Of a DNA stretch of 16,255 nucleotides, positions 4,998-16,255 are shown one piece after another. The notes beneath the pieces were generated by a model. The model was not told where the DNA came from. It saw nothing but the letters and a program-made list of their open reading frames with translations, and ran no database searches. The DNA comes from Prevotellaceae bacterium (GTDB taxonomy: Bacteria > Bacteroidota > Bacteroidia > Bacteroidales > UBA932), in NCBI GenBank assembly GCA_031258755.1, contig JAIRMK010000084.1, positions 1-16,255 on the forward strand, given 5' to 3'. A program made the translations under genes and the position numbers. Position 1 is the first letter of the stretch. Every line of letters starts with the position of its first letter.

Positions 4998-7900
4998 ATG
5001 TCGCAAACAAATACCAATCAGCGCGTTAACTTCGCTTCCTCACAAAATCGCCTTAATTATCCCGATTTTTTGGAAATCCAATTAAAATCGTTCTATGATT
5101 TTTTCCAACTTGAGACCACGTCGGAAAATCGCAAGAACGAAGGCCTTTTTAAAGTTTTTCAGGAAAACTTTCCCATTACGGATACCCGTAATAACTTTGT
5201 GCTCGAGTTCATGGATTACTTTGTGGATCCGCCGCGTTATTCCATTGAGGAATGTCTCGACCGCGGGTTGACATATAGTGTTCCGCTGAAAGCTAAACTC
5301 AAACTTTACTGTACCGATCCCGAACATGAGGATTTCGATCCGGTGATACAGGATGTGTACCTGGGCACGGTTCCTTATATGACCCCTTTCGGAACTTTTG
5401 TGATCAACGGTTCCGAGCGTGTCGTGGTGTCGCAGTTGCACCGTTCGCCCGGCGTGTTTTTCGGGCAGAGCCTTCATGCCAATGGCACAAAGCTCTACTC
5501 GGCACGCATCATTCCGTTTAAAGGTTCGTGGATAGAATTTGCCACGGACATCAATAACGTGATGTATGCTTATATTGATCGTAAAAAGAAGTTGCCTGTA
5601 ACCACGTTGCTCCGCGCTATTGGTTACGAGAGCGATAAAGATATATTGGAAATATTCGGTTTGGCCGATGAAATCAAAGTCAGCAAAACAAATCTGAAAA
5701 AAGTGATAGGCCGCAAACTCGCTGCCCGCGTACTTAAATCATGGATTGAGGATTTTGTGGACGAAGATACCGGCGAAGTCGTATCCATTGAACGTAACGA
5801 GATTGTCATTGACCGCGAAACGGTGTTGGAAGATGCGCATATCGACCAGATCATCGAGTCGGGCGCTTCGGCTATCCTGTTGCATAAGGAAGACGCCAAC
5901 GTGAGCGATTATGCCATTATTCATAACACGCTGCAGAAAGACCCGTGTAATTCCGAAAAGGAAGCGGTGGTTTACATTTACCGCCAGCTTCGTAATTCGG
6001 AACCGCCCGATGAAGCGACGGCACGCGACGTGATTGACAAATTGTTTTTCTCCGACAAGCGCTATGATTTGGGGCAGGTAGGCCGTTTCCGGTTGAACAG
6101 AAAACTCGATTTGCATACCGGCGCTGATGTGCGGGTATTGACCAAAGAAGATATTATTGCGATTATCAAACATCTAATTCAGCTTATCAATTCAAAAGCT
6201 GATGTGGATGATATTGACCACTTGAGCAACCGCCGTGTACGTACGGTAGGCGAACAATTAGCCAACCAGTTTGGCGTGGGCCTGGCGCGTATGGCACGGA
6301 CAATTCGCGAGCGGATGAACGTGCGAGACAACGAAGTGTTTACGCCCATTGATTTGATTAACGCCAAAACGTTGTCGTCGGTGATCAACTCGTTTTTCGG
6401 CACCAGCCAGTTGTCGCAGTTCATGGATCAAACCAACCCGCTGGCCGAGATGACGCACAAGCGCCGTATGTCGGCGCTGGGGCCTGGAGGTTTGTCGCGC
6501 GAGCGTGCAGGCTTTGAAGTGCGCGACGTGCATTATACACACTACGGGCGCTTGTGTCCGATTGAAACGCCCGAAGGCCCGAACATCGGGTTGATTTCAT
6601 CGTTGTGCGTGTATGCCCGCATTAACCCGCTGGGATTTATTGAAACGCCTTACCGGAAGGTGGAAGCCGGCAGTGTAGATCTTTCCGATAAAGGCGTGGT
6701 ATATATGAGCGCCGAAGAAGAAGAAGAAAAAATGGTGGCGCAGGCTAATGCAAAAGTGACGCCGGACGGTGAAATTGACGAAGAACGCATCAAATGCCGC
6801 TACGAAGCCGACTATCCGGTGGTGCGCAAGGAAGAAGTGAACCTGATGGATGTGGCGCCCAACCAAATTGCTTCTATCGCCGCATCGCTTATTCCTTTTC
6901 TTGAACACGACGACGCCAACCGGGCGCTCATGGGCTCGAACATGATGCGGCAAGCAGTGCCGCTCATTCGCCCGCAGGCGCCTATTGTGGGAACGGGTTT
7001 GGAAGCGGTGGTCGTTCGTGACAGCCGCACGCAAATTGCCGCTACCGGCAAAGGCGAAGTGGTATATGTGGACGCCAATGAAATTCATGTGAAGTATGAG
7101 CGTTCCGAAAACGAACGTTTCGTGAGTTTCGATCAGGATGTGACCGTTTATAAATTGCCGATTTATCGTAAAACCAACCAGAATACCAGTATCAACCTGC
7201 GTCCCCTGGTGCGCAAGGGCGATAAGGTGACACCCGGACAGATTATGACCGAGGGTTACGGCACCCAGAATGGCGAGTTGGCCTTGGGCAGCAACCTTAA
7301 AGTGGCTTTCATGCCTTGGAAAGGGTACAACTTTGAAGATGCTATCGTGTTGTCGGAACGCTTGGTGCGTGAAGACGTATTTACTTCCGTACACGTAGAT
7401 GAATACATCATGGAAGTGCGCGACACCAAACGCGGATTGGAAGAATTGACCAATGATATTCCCAATGTGAGCGAAGAAGCTACACGTAACCTCGATGAAA
7501 ACGGTATTATCCGCATCGGCGCGAACGTGGAGCCCGGCGATGTGCTTATTGGTAAAATCACGCCCAAAGGGGAAAGCGATCCTTCACCCGAAGAAAAATT
7601 GCTGCGTGCTATTTTCGGCGACAAGGCCGGCGATGTGAAAGACGCATCATTAAAGGCTTCGCCGTCATTGCATGGCACGATTGTTGAACGCCGCTTGTTC
7701 TCGCGCGTGATGAAAGACCCGGGAAAGAAAGGCAAACAGCAGGGCAAAGCCCAAATGCAAAAAGTGGACGATGAGTTTGAAAAGAAAGTGCGCGTACTCA
7801 AAGACGTCTTGTTTGATAAATTATCGAAACTTCTCGAAGGGAAGGTTTCACAGGCCATATCCGACCTTTATGGCGTGGAAATAATAAGCAAGAACACGAA

Positions 7901-8816
7901 ATTTACGGGGCGTTTGCTTGCCAATCTCGATTATGAAAATATCAATCCCAACAAGTGGACAACCGATAAGGAGACCAACACCTTGGTGAAACATATCATT
8001 AATAATTATCTGATCAAATTCAAGGAAATGGACGCCGAAGTGAAACGTATCAAATATAATATCACTATTGGCGACGAGCTGCCCAGTGGTATTATACAGT
8101 TGGCGAAGGTGTATGTGGCGAAAAAACGTAAAATCAAAGTAGGTGATAAGATGGCAGGCCGTCACGGAAACAAAGGTATTGTAGCCAAGGTGGTGCGCGA
8201 TGAAGACATGCCGTTCCTTGAAGATGGCACGATTGTTGATATTGTGTTGAACCCGCTTGGCGTGCCTTCACGGATGAACCTCGGTCAGATTTACGAAACC
8301 GTGCTGGGATGGGCCGGAAAAGAATTAGGATTGAAATTCAGCACGCCTATTTTCGACGGCGCAAGTCTCGAAGAAATTACCAAATATACGGAGAAAGCCG
8401 GTATTCCGAAATATGGGAAAACCTACCTGCGTGACGGCGGAACGGGAGAGCTGTTTGACCAGCCCGCCACCGTAGGGATTATCTACATGTTGAAACTCGG
8501 CCACATGGTTGATGATAAGATGCACGCACGCTCTATCGGGCCATACTCGCTCATTACCCAGCAACCGCTTGGCGGTAAGGCGCAGTTCGGCGGTCAGCGT
8601 TTCGGTGAAATGGAAGTGTGGGCTATTGAAGCGTTCGGCGCTTCCAATGTCTTGCAGGAAATTCTCACCGTGAAATCGGACGATGTGATGGGACGTTCAC
8701 GCGCTTACGAGTCTATTGTGAAAGGCGACCCGATGCCGCAACCCGGCATCCCCGAAGCGCTCAATGTAATCTTGCATGAACTTCGCGGATTAGGTTTAAG
8801 TATCCGCATGGAGTAA
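4998..8816 (+). CDS. rpoB: DNA-directed RNA polymerase subunit beta
   Basis: RpoB forms one pincer of RNA polymerase and contributes to the active site. The 1272-residue protein is complete. The rifampicin-binding cluster runs through FFGTSQLSQFMDQTNPLAE and on to S492. D477, H487 and S492 correspond to E. coli D516, H526 and S531 and are wild type, so the sequence predicts a rifampicin-susceptible enzyme; T479 replaces E. coli N518. The active-site lysines K1051 and K1059 lie in GDKMAGRHGNKG (E. coli K1065/K1073). A Lys-rich insertion of roughly 120 residues (about 905-1025) falls where lineage-specific insert SI2 occurs. rpoC starts 40 nt after the stop. Confidence 0.99.
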   Translation: MSQTNTNQRVNFASSQNRLNYPDFLEIQLKSFYDFFQLETTSENRKNEGLFKVFQENFPITDTRNNFVLEFMDYFVDPPRYSIEECLDRGLTYSVPLKAKLKLYCTDPEHEDFDPVIQDVYLGTVPYMTPFGTFVINGSERVVVSQLHRSPGVFFGQSLHANGTKLYSARIIPFKGSWIEFATDINNVMYAYIDRKKKLPVTTLLRAIGYESDKDILEIFGLADEIKVSKTNLKKVIGRKLAARVLKSWIEDFVDEDTGEVVSIERNEIVIDRETVLEDAHIDQIIESGASAILLHKEDANVSDYAIIHNTLQKDPCNSEKEAVVYIYRQLRNSEPPDEATARDVIDKLFFSDKRYDLGQVGRFRLNRKLDLHTGADVRVLTKEDIIAIIKHLIQLINSKADVDDIDHLSNRRVRTVGEQLANQFGVGLARMARTIRERMNVRDNEVFTPIDLINAKTLSSVINSFFGTSQLSQFMDQTNPLAEMTHKRRMSALGPGGLSRERAGFEVRDVHYTHYGRLCPIETPEGPNIGLISSLCVYARINPLGFIETPYRKVEAGSVDLSDKGVVYMSAEEEEEKMVAQANAKVTPDGEIDEERIKCRYEADYPVVRKEEVNLMDVAPNQIASIAASLIPFLEHDDANRALMGSNMMRQAVPLIRPQAPIVGTGLEAVVVRDSRTQIAATGKGEVVYVDANEIHVKYERSENERFVSFDQDVTVYKLPIYRKTNQNTSINLRPLVRKGDKVTPGQIMTEGYGTQNGELALGSNLKVAFMPWKGYNFEDAIVLSERLVREDVFTSVHVDEYIMEVRDTKRGLEELTNDIPNVSEEATRNLDENGIIRIGANVEPGDVLIGKITPKGESDPSPEEKLLRAIFGDKAGDVKDASLKASPSLHGTIVERRLFSRVMKDPGKKGKQQGKAQMQKVDDEFEKKVRVLKDVLFDKLSKLLEGKVSQAISDLYGVEIISKNTKFTGRLLANLDYENINPNKWTTDKETNTLVKHIINNYLIKFKEMDAEVKRIKYNITIGDELPSGIIQLAKVYVAKKRKIKVGDKMAGRHGNKGIVAKVVRDEDMPFLEDGTIVDIVLNPLGVPSRMNLGQIYETVLGWAGKELGLKFSTPIFDGASLEEITKYTEKAGIPKYGKTYLRDGGTGELFDQPATVGIIYMLKLGHMVDDKMHARSIGPYSLITQQPLGGKAQFGGQRFGEMEVWAIEAFGASNVLQEILTVKSDDVMGRSRAYESIVKGDPMPQPGIPEALNVILHELRGLGLSIRME

Positions 8817-8856
8817 TTTTTAATATTTTTAATTTGTAATAGAAGAACATACTGAT

Positions 8857-13164
<4,308 letters not shown>

Positions 13165-13236
13165 GCGTTTTTCTTTCTCTACAAAGGCCTTGCAATAGCT
13201 TTTAAAGATGTTTAGTACTTTTTAACATTTATGTTT
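13165..13236. other. AT-rich spacer after rpoC, weak hairpin only
   Basis: No gene is visible. The only hairpin close to the rpoC stop is AAAGGC/GCTTTT (13183-13188 with 13198-13203, one G-T pair), a weak 6-bp stem with no adjacent long T run. It is a poor candidate for the terminator of a highly expressed operon. rpoC transcripts may therefore run on into the structured region that follows, or end by another mechanism. Confidence 0.4.
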
Positions 13237-13266
13237 TTTGTAATATAAAAATTATACTTACCTTTG
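13237..13266 (+). promoter_or_regulatory. Bacteroidetes-type promoter downstream of rpoC
   Basis: TTTG at 13237-13240, an 18-bp spacer and TACCTTTG at 13259-13266 match the phylum's housekeeping promoter. The -7 octamer is identical to the one that drives the tRNA-tuf operon at 92-99. The predicted start is around 13271-13274. The nearest credible reading frame begins about 600 nt further on, so the first product is either a noncoding RNA or an unusually long leader. Confidence 0.6.
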
Positions 13267-13272
13267 ACCATG

Positions 13273-13501
13273 TAAAATTATACGTCCTTTTATTATTTAT
13301 CAGCGCTCGCTTTTTAGTACTCTTCTTAAAGAAACCTGCGAATTTCTAAAAATGAATAGGGGAATAAAGTTAGCGCTCACACATCTATTTTTATACAATC
13401 CGGTTTATTTATTGTTAAAAAGATAGTGTGAGCCTAGTTTATTTATTCATTTGGTTCCGCAGGACCTCTTTAAGAAAATAAATTATCTACAGGCTCGCGC
13501 T
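13273..13501 (+). ncRNA. Candidate structured RNA, long rod-like fold (possibly 6S RNA)
   Basis: Positions 13323-13476 fold into a single extended hairpin of about 55 pairs with small interruptions. From the base upward the pairs are 13323-13332 with 13467-13476 (10 bp); 13335-13340 with 13458-13463 (6 bp); 13350-13357 with 13445-13452 (8 bp); 13363-13368 with 13438-13443 (6 bp); 13375-13382 with 13426-13433 (8 bp); then shorter pairs and 13395-13399 with 13411-13415 closing an 11-nt loop. AGCGC/GCGCT (13302-13306 with 13497-13501) may close the whole, giving 200 nt. A promoter starts transcription about 30 nt upstream. No convincing reading frame lies inside. The size and interrupted-rod shape suit 6S RNA, which binds housekeeping RNA polymerase, but I cannot confirm the family. 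A decayed inverted-repeat element is the main alternative, and no clear 3' terminator is seen. Confidence 0.5.
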
Positions 13502-13543
13502 ACCTTATTTCGGTAATTAAATGGCTAAGTAATTAAGTGATAA

Positions 13544-13564
13544 TAAGAGTGTTTGCGTCTCTTA
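13544..13564 (+). other. Small hairpin downstream of the RNA candidate
   Basis: TAAGAG and CTCTTA pair around a 9-nt loop (13550-13558). The stem is only 6 bp and no T run follows. It may be the 3' boundary of the preceding transcript or chance; the AT-rich setting makes short pairings common. Confidence 0.2.
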
Positions 13565-13608
13565 ACCGCTGGATTATCTAATCTTTCAATTACTGTAAGT
13601 AAGTACAA

Positions 13609-13676
13609 ATAGCAACGAAAGATTGAGGATTGTTATCTTTGTTTTCGTCCTTTAGTCTTCAATCTTTTATTGCTAT
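13609..13676. repeat. Inverted repeat with 21-nt arms
   Basis: The arms 13609-13629 and 13656-13676 are complementary at 18 of 21 positions, interrupted only at 13616-13617 and 13627, around a 26-nt centre. The shared core is AAAGATTGA/TCAATCTTT flanked by ATAGCAA/TTGCTAT. A TATCTTTG octamer (13634-13641), resembling a -7 box, sits in the loop, but no TTTG box is found at the right distance. It could be a stable RNA hairpin in a leader, a protein-binding site or the remnant of a small mobile inverted-repeat element. Confidence 0.55.
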
Positions 13677-13770
13677 TCTATATTTTAAATATATATTATA
13701 ATATTTTTTGTGATAAAGTAATGTATTGTGTGTAAGTTATGAATAAAATGATATAAATGTGTTTGTTGAC

Positions 13771-13843
13771 AAGGGCTGCCACGAGGTTCTTCTTATAAGT
13801 TTAATACAAATGCCAATATGATATAATGTGGCGGCCCTTTTTT
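13771..13843 (+). terminator. Terminator-like long-range hairpin ahead of the surface-protein gene
   Basis: AAGGGCTGCCAC (13771-13782) pairs over 12 bp, with one G-T pair, to GTGGCGGCCCTT (13828-13839), followed by TTTT (six T in all, 13838-13843). A G/C-rich stem plus T run is the classic intrinsic terminator form. The loop is unusually long (45 nt), which would suit a conditional element or leader attenuator. It ends 39 nt before the preferred start codon of the next gene and overlaps the first possible ATG (13826), a reason to doubt that start. Confidence 0.5.
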
Positions 13844-13882
13844 ATCGGTTTGGTGGTTATGGATAATTTTTATTTAATCAAT

Positions 13883-14848
13883 ATGATAATTACATTATTT
13901 AGAAAAAACAGATTTTTCTTTTTTGGAAAGAAACCAAAAGTATGTTGTTTGTGTTTTATGGCGCTGTTACTATGGCCGGCGGTGTTGGTGGCGCAAAATG
14001 GCATCAACATGTCAAATTTTACAGTGAATAGTGGAACGCTAACATTCGACATAAGTTGGAAGACCGCTGATATGCCGGCTGAGTGGAGTGATTCGGCGTG
14101 GGTGTTTATCAATTATAACGATGCAGGTGTATTGAAACACTTGCCGCTGGGCACCGGAGCAACCTTAACCGCTACCTCTGCACCCGGTGTCGCCCGGGTG
14201 ATTGAAGTGCCCGGAAACACTGACGGCGTCTGGTTAGTGGGTAATGCACGCAGTGCCGGTAGTTTTAGCGCTACTATTAAGCTGATTAGTGCTATTGCCG
14301 AATTTTCCGGCGCTTGCGCTTACGCTTCGAATTATCCACCGGTGGGGGAATATATTTCTACTACGGATGTAAAATTTGCAGGTTCGCCGATTTATAAAAT
14401 AGTTCTTAAAAACGCCAATGGACATCTGGAAACCCGGCGTTCGGACAGTCCGTTTACGATACCTCCGGGCTATATCTTGCAGTCGTTTAGTGATGCTACT
14501 GGTGCTCCGGGAACCATAAAATGTATGCCGCCAGTTATTACTGCGCATCCGCAGTCGCAGCTATCTTGTAAGGTCATGTCCACCATTAAGCTAAGCGTTA
14601 CGGCGTCGGGCGTCGGAAGTACGTTGTCTTACCAATGGAAAACAGGTACGGGAGCGGGCACTAATGTGGGGTCTGACAGCAGCACCTATACCGGCACAGT
14701 GCCCGCGCTATCGGATTATTGGGTAGTGGTTACCGATAGCAATAATTGTACGGCTACCTCTAACAAAGCCACGATTACGGTTTTTTCAAGCGGAATAATA
14801 GGTATGAAAAGTATATGCGGTAGCGGCGCCGGCAGGATAGGGTGGTGA
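13883..14848 (+). CDS. Exported surface protein with Ig-like domain, possibly 3'-truncated
   Basis: I do not recognise a specific gene. The 321-residue product starts with a basic segment (RKNR, KKPK) and a hydrophobic core (about residues 19-35) ending LVA before Q38, a good Sec signal peptide. Residues about 40-215 form a beta-rich region I cannot name; its style is like the N-termini of Bacteroidetes FISUMP-cluster proteins. Residues about 217-301 are an Ig-like domain with C229, W252 and C289 placed for the usual core and disulfide. The protein then ends abruptly (GAGRIGW), with no sorting or FISUMP domain, so a truncated gene is possible. In-frame ATGs also exist at 13826 and 13859; 13883 is preferred because the earlier ones add residues that do not suit a signal peptide and 13826 lies in the upstream hairpin. 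Confidence 0.7.
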   Translation: MIITLFRKNRFFFFGKKPKVCCLCFMALLLWPAVLVAQNGINMSNFTVNSGTLTFDISWKTADMPAEWSDSAWVFINYNDAGVLKHLPLGTGATLTATSAPGVARVIEVPGNTDGVWLVGNARSAGSFSATIKLISAIAEFSGACAYASNYPPVGEYISTTDVKFAGSPIYKIVLKNANGHLETRRSDSPFTIPPGYILQSFSDATGAPGTIKCMPPVITAHPQSQLSCKVMSTIKLSVTASGVGSTLSYQWKTGTGAGTNVGSDSSTYTGTVPALSDYWVVVTDSNNCTATSNKATITVFSSGIIGMKSICGSGAGRIGW

Positions 14849-14889
14849 TGAAGTAATAAACAATGCATAATTATAAAACATGAAATAAT

Positions 14890-16255
14890 ATGAAAATGAT
14901 TAAAAAATTATTGATGACCGTTGTATCCGGATTATTTTTCTCGGTATGTGTAGCACAGGATTTAACGGTGTGTAGTTCGTCTTCCTATACTATTCCGAGC
15001 ATACAGGGGGCGGGCAGTGCCGCGTCATATCAGTGGACAGAGAATGGGGTAGACATTCCTGGCGCCGTAGGGGAATCATATACCAATATGACCGGAAAGA
15101 CTACGACAGGTCTTTACGTTTATGTACGCATGGCCTACACGGAAAGTTGCGAACGGCAAGCATCCAATGGCGTTATAGTACAGGTAATTGGCGCACTCAG
15201 TGCACCAGTCATCCAAGCGCCGGCTAACGGATGTGAAGGAGCAAATTTTGTATTCACAGTACCGGACGCTGCAGGTATCACTTACGAATGGACCGGAGAA
15301 GGGGCCTCTGCCGATAATTCCTATGTTTATGCAGCGGCTACACCCGGAGAGAAGACGGTAACGGTGCGTGCAGTGGCTGGTATTGGCGAGTTAAGTTGTA
15401 CTTCGCCATATTCAAGTGCGTCGGTGACGGTGTATAGCCAGCCTGAGATTAACCTACAACCTGTCGCGATGCAAGAGATTTGCCCGAGAAGCTCAGCTTC
15501 ATTATCTGTTTCCGCTGCCCATGCCACCTCATATCTATGGTTAAAGAATGGCGTACCCACTACGGAAGGCAGTGACTATACGACGTCCAATTATACTACC
15601 GGCATGTTAACTGCCGCTGCAACCTATCAAGTAGTTGTAAGTAACGATGGTATATGTTCGGCAACATCAGAGGAAGCAATTGTGGCGATGAGGAATGATT
15701 GTTGCGATGCGCCGGGCTCTTCAGGAATTCTGTTTTCGAAGTTCAATCCGTGTGCAAACGCGCCTGATGCTTCTACATGGACACTTACCGATCAACGTGA
15801 TGGTAAAACCTATAAGGTAAAGAAACTGGCCGATGGAAGGTATTGGATGGTACAGGATTTGAAGTTTGGGAAGAATTGTACAGAGAACTCATTCGCTAAT
15901 GATGATTCGAGAAGTGATGCAGTCCGTTCTCCTACTGTTGACTCGGATGATTATGTAGGTCACTGCCGGACATCGACTGTAAACGGCGCCGGGTATTTAT
16001 ATAATTGGGCTGCAGCGATGAAGAACGCCAATGGTTATTGGGGTTCATCAGACAAGTCTTTTGGGTGTACGGGAACCGGCAGTACAGTCAATCAATGTCA
16101 GGGTATTTGTCCTGAGGGTTGGCACGTGCCGACCAGAGATGAGTTCAGTAATACAATTTCGACATTCACGAATGCCTATTCGTGTTCAAAAGACAACTGT
16201 TGGAATGCATCATCGAAGTGGGAAGGCGTATCAGGAGGATATTGCCATTATTCCA
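14890..16255 (+). CDS. Secreted FISUMP-domain surface protein, partial at the window end
   Basis: An open frame of 455 codons runs off the right edge without a stop. It starts MKMIKKLL with a hydrophobic core and VCVA before Q23, a typical Sec signal peptide; the lone C20 does not form a proper lipobox. Three Ig/PKD-like segments follow (about residues 24-101, 104-182 and 184-268), each with a Y-x-W-type core strand such as YQW, YEW and YLW. C271-C272 then leads into a FISUMP (Fibrobacter succinogenes major paralogous, TIGR02145-type) domain, shown by TDQRDGKTYKV (300-310), YWMVQDL (318-324), GYLYNWAAAM and CPEGWHVPTRDEF (407-419). The last part is rich in Cys. Such proteins are cell-surface or secreted, with no established activity. 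It lies 41 nt after the previous surface gene and is probably its paralogue or operon partner. Confidence 0.85.
   Translation, partial: MKMIKKLLMTVVSGLFFSVCVAQDLTVCSSSSYTIPSIQGAGSAASYQWTENGVDIPGAVGESYTNMTGKTTTGLYVYVRMAYTESCERQASNGVIVQVIGALSAPVIQAPANGCEGANFVFTVPDAAGITYEWTGEGASADNSYVYAAATPGEKTVTVRAVAGIGELSCTSPYSSASVTVYSQPEINLQPVAMQEICPRSSASLSVSAAHATSYLWLKNGVPTTEGSDYTTSNYTTGMLTAAATYQVVVSNDGICSATSEEAIVAMRNDCCDAPGSSGILFSKFNPCANAPDASTWTLTDQRDGKTYKVKKLADGRYWMVQDLKFGKNCTENSFANDDSRSDAVRSPTVDSDDYVGHCRTSTVNGAGYLYNWAAAMKNANGYWGSSDKSFGCTGTGSTVNQCQGICPEGWHVPTRDEFSNTISTFTNAYSCSKDNCWNASSKWEGVSGGYCHYS

Noticed and set aside
6400..6490. Possible rifampicin-resistance change in rpoB
   Set aside because: The residues equivalent to E. 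coli D516, H526 and S531 are wild type. The N518-to-T difference is more likely lineage variation than a resistance mutation.
13211..13321. Direct repeat TTTAGTACT at 13211-13219 and 13313-13321
   Set aside because: A 9-mer in very AT-rich DNA; two copies about 100 nt apart are too little to claim a repeat element or attachment site.
13634..13641. TATCTTTG as a second promoter before the surface genes
   Set aside because: The octamer matches a -7 box, but no TTG or TTTG is found 17-20 bp upstream, and it lies in the loop of an inverted repeat.
13826..13882. The upstream ATG (13826) as start of the first surface protein
   Set aside because: It lies at the edge of the right arm of a terminator-like hairpin and adds residues that do not suit a signal peptide. 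The ATG at 13883 has A/T-rich upstream sequence and gives a good signal peptide; 13859 remains possible.
13165..13882. Insertion sequence or CRISPR array in the intergenic region
   Set aside because: No transposase fragment, no regularly spaced direct repeats and no clear target-site duplication were seen; the repeats present are inverted and each differs from the others.
15033..15227. A 64-codon plus-strand frame inside the FISUMP gene
   Set aside because: It is out of frame with the 455-codon open frame that has a signal peptide and recognisable domains.

Overview
The window is a piece of a Bacteroidota (Bacteroidetes) chromosome, most likely from a Bacteroidales-like lineage. The evidence is the protein sequences of EF-Tu, RpoB and RpoC, promoters of the TTTG / TAnnTTTG type instead of sigma70 boxes, A/T-rich translation starts without clear Shine-Dalgarno sequences, a tRNA-Trp gene between tuf and secE, and at the right end a secreted protein with a FISUMP-type (Fibrobacter succinogenes major paralogous) domain. 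I cannot name a genus.

Region 1 (1-13164) is the core translation/transcription superoperon, all on the plus strand: promoter, tRNA-Thr(UGU), tRNA-Tyr(GUA), tRNA-Gly(UCC), tRNA-Thr(GGU), tuf, tRNA-Trp(CCA), secE, nusG, rplK, rplA, rplJ, rplL, rpoB, rpoC. The order Thr-Tyr-Gly-Thr-tuf-secE-nusG-rplKAJL-rpoBC matches the well-known E. coli arrangement, with trpT added. All genes are full length with intact diagnostic residues. Together they deliver aminoacyl-tRNA (EF-Tu), build the L1 and L7/L12 stalks, supply a Sec translocon subunit, and make the two large RNA polymerase subunits plus their elongation factor NusG. Three sequence-visible control points stand out: a palindrome abutting the first promoter, a pair of mutually exclusive stems ahead of secE, and a strong terminator-like hairpin between rplL and rpoB that probably sets the ratio of ribosomal protein to polymerase.

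Region 2 (13165-13882) is about 700 nt of AT-rich DNA without a credible gene, but it is not featureless. It holds a Bacteroidetes-type promoter (13237-13266), then a rod-like, about 200-nt foldable segment (main stem 13323-13476, possible closing pairs 13302-13501), a 68-nt hairpin with 21-nt arms (13609-13676), and a long-range hairpin ending in a T run (13771-13843). The promoter plus rod is my best candidate for an unannotated structured RNA, possibly a 6S RNA. The last hairpin looks like a terminator or leader attenuator in front of the next gene.

Region 3 (13883-16255) holds two tandem genes for exported surface-type proteins. The first has a signal peptide, an N-terminal region I cannot name and one Ig-like domain, and it ends abruptly. 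The second has a signal peptide, three Ig/PKD-like segments and a FISUMP domain, and it runs off the window end. They belong to the variable accessory surface repertoire and have no evident functional link to the polymerase operon.

I found no CRISPR array, transposase, integrase, toxin-antitoxin pair or defence system. The structured RNA candidate after rpoC is the most plausible previously undescribed element here.
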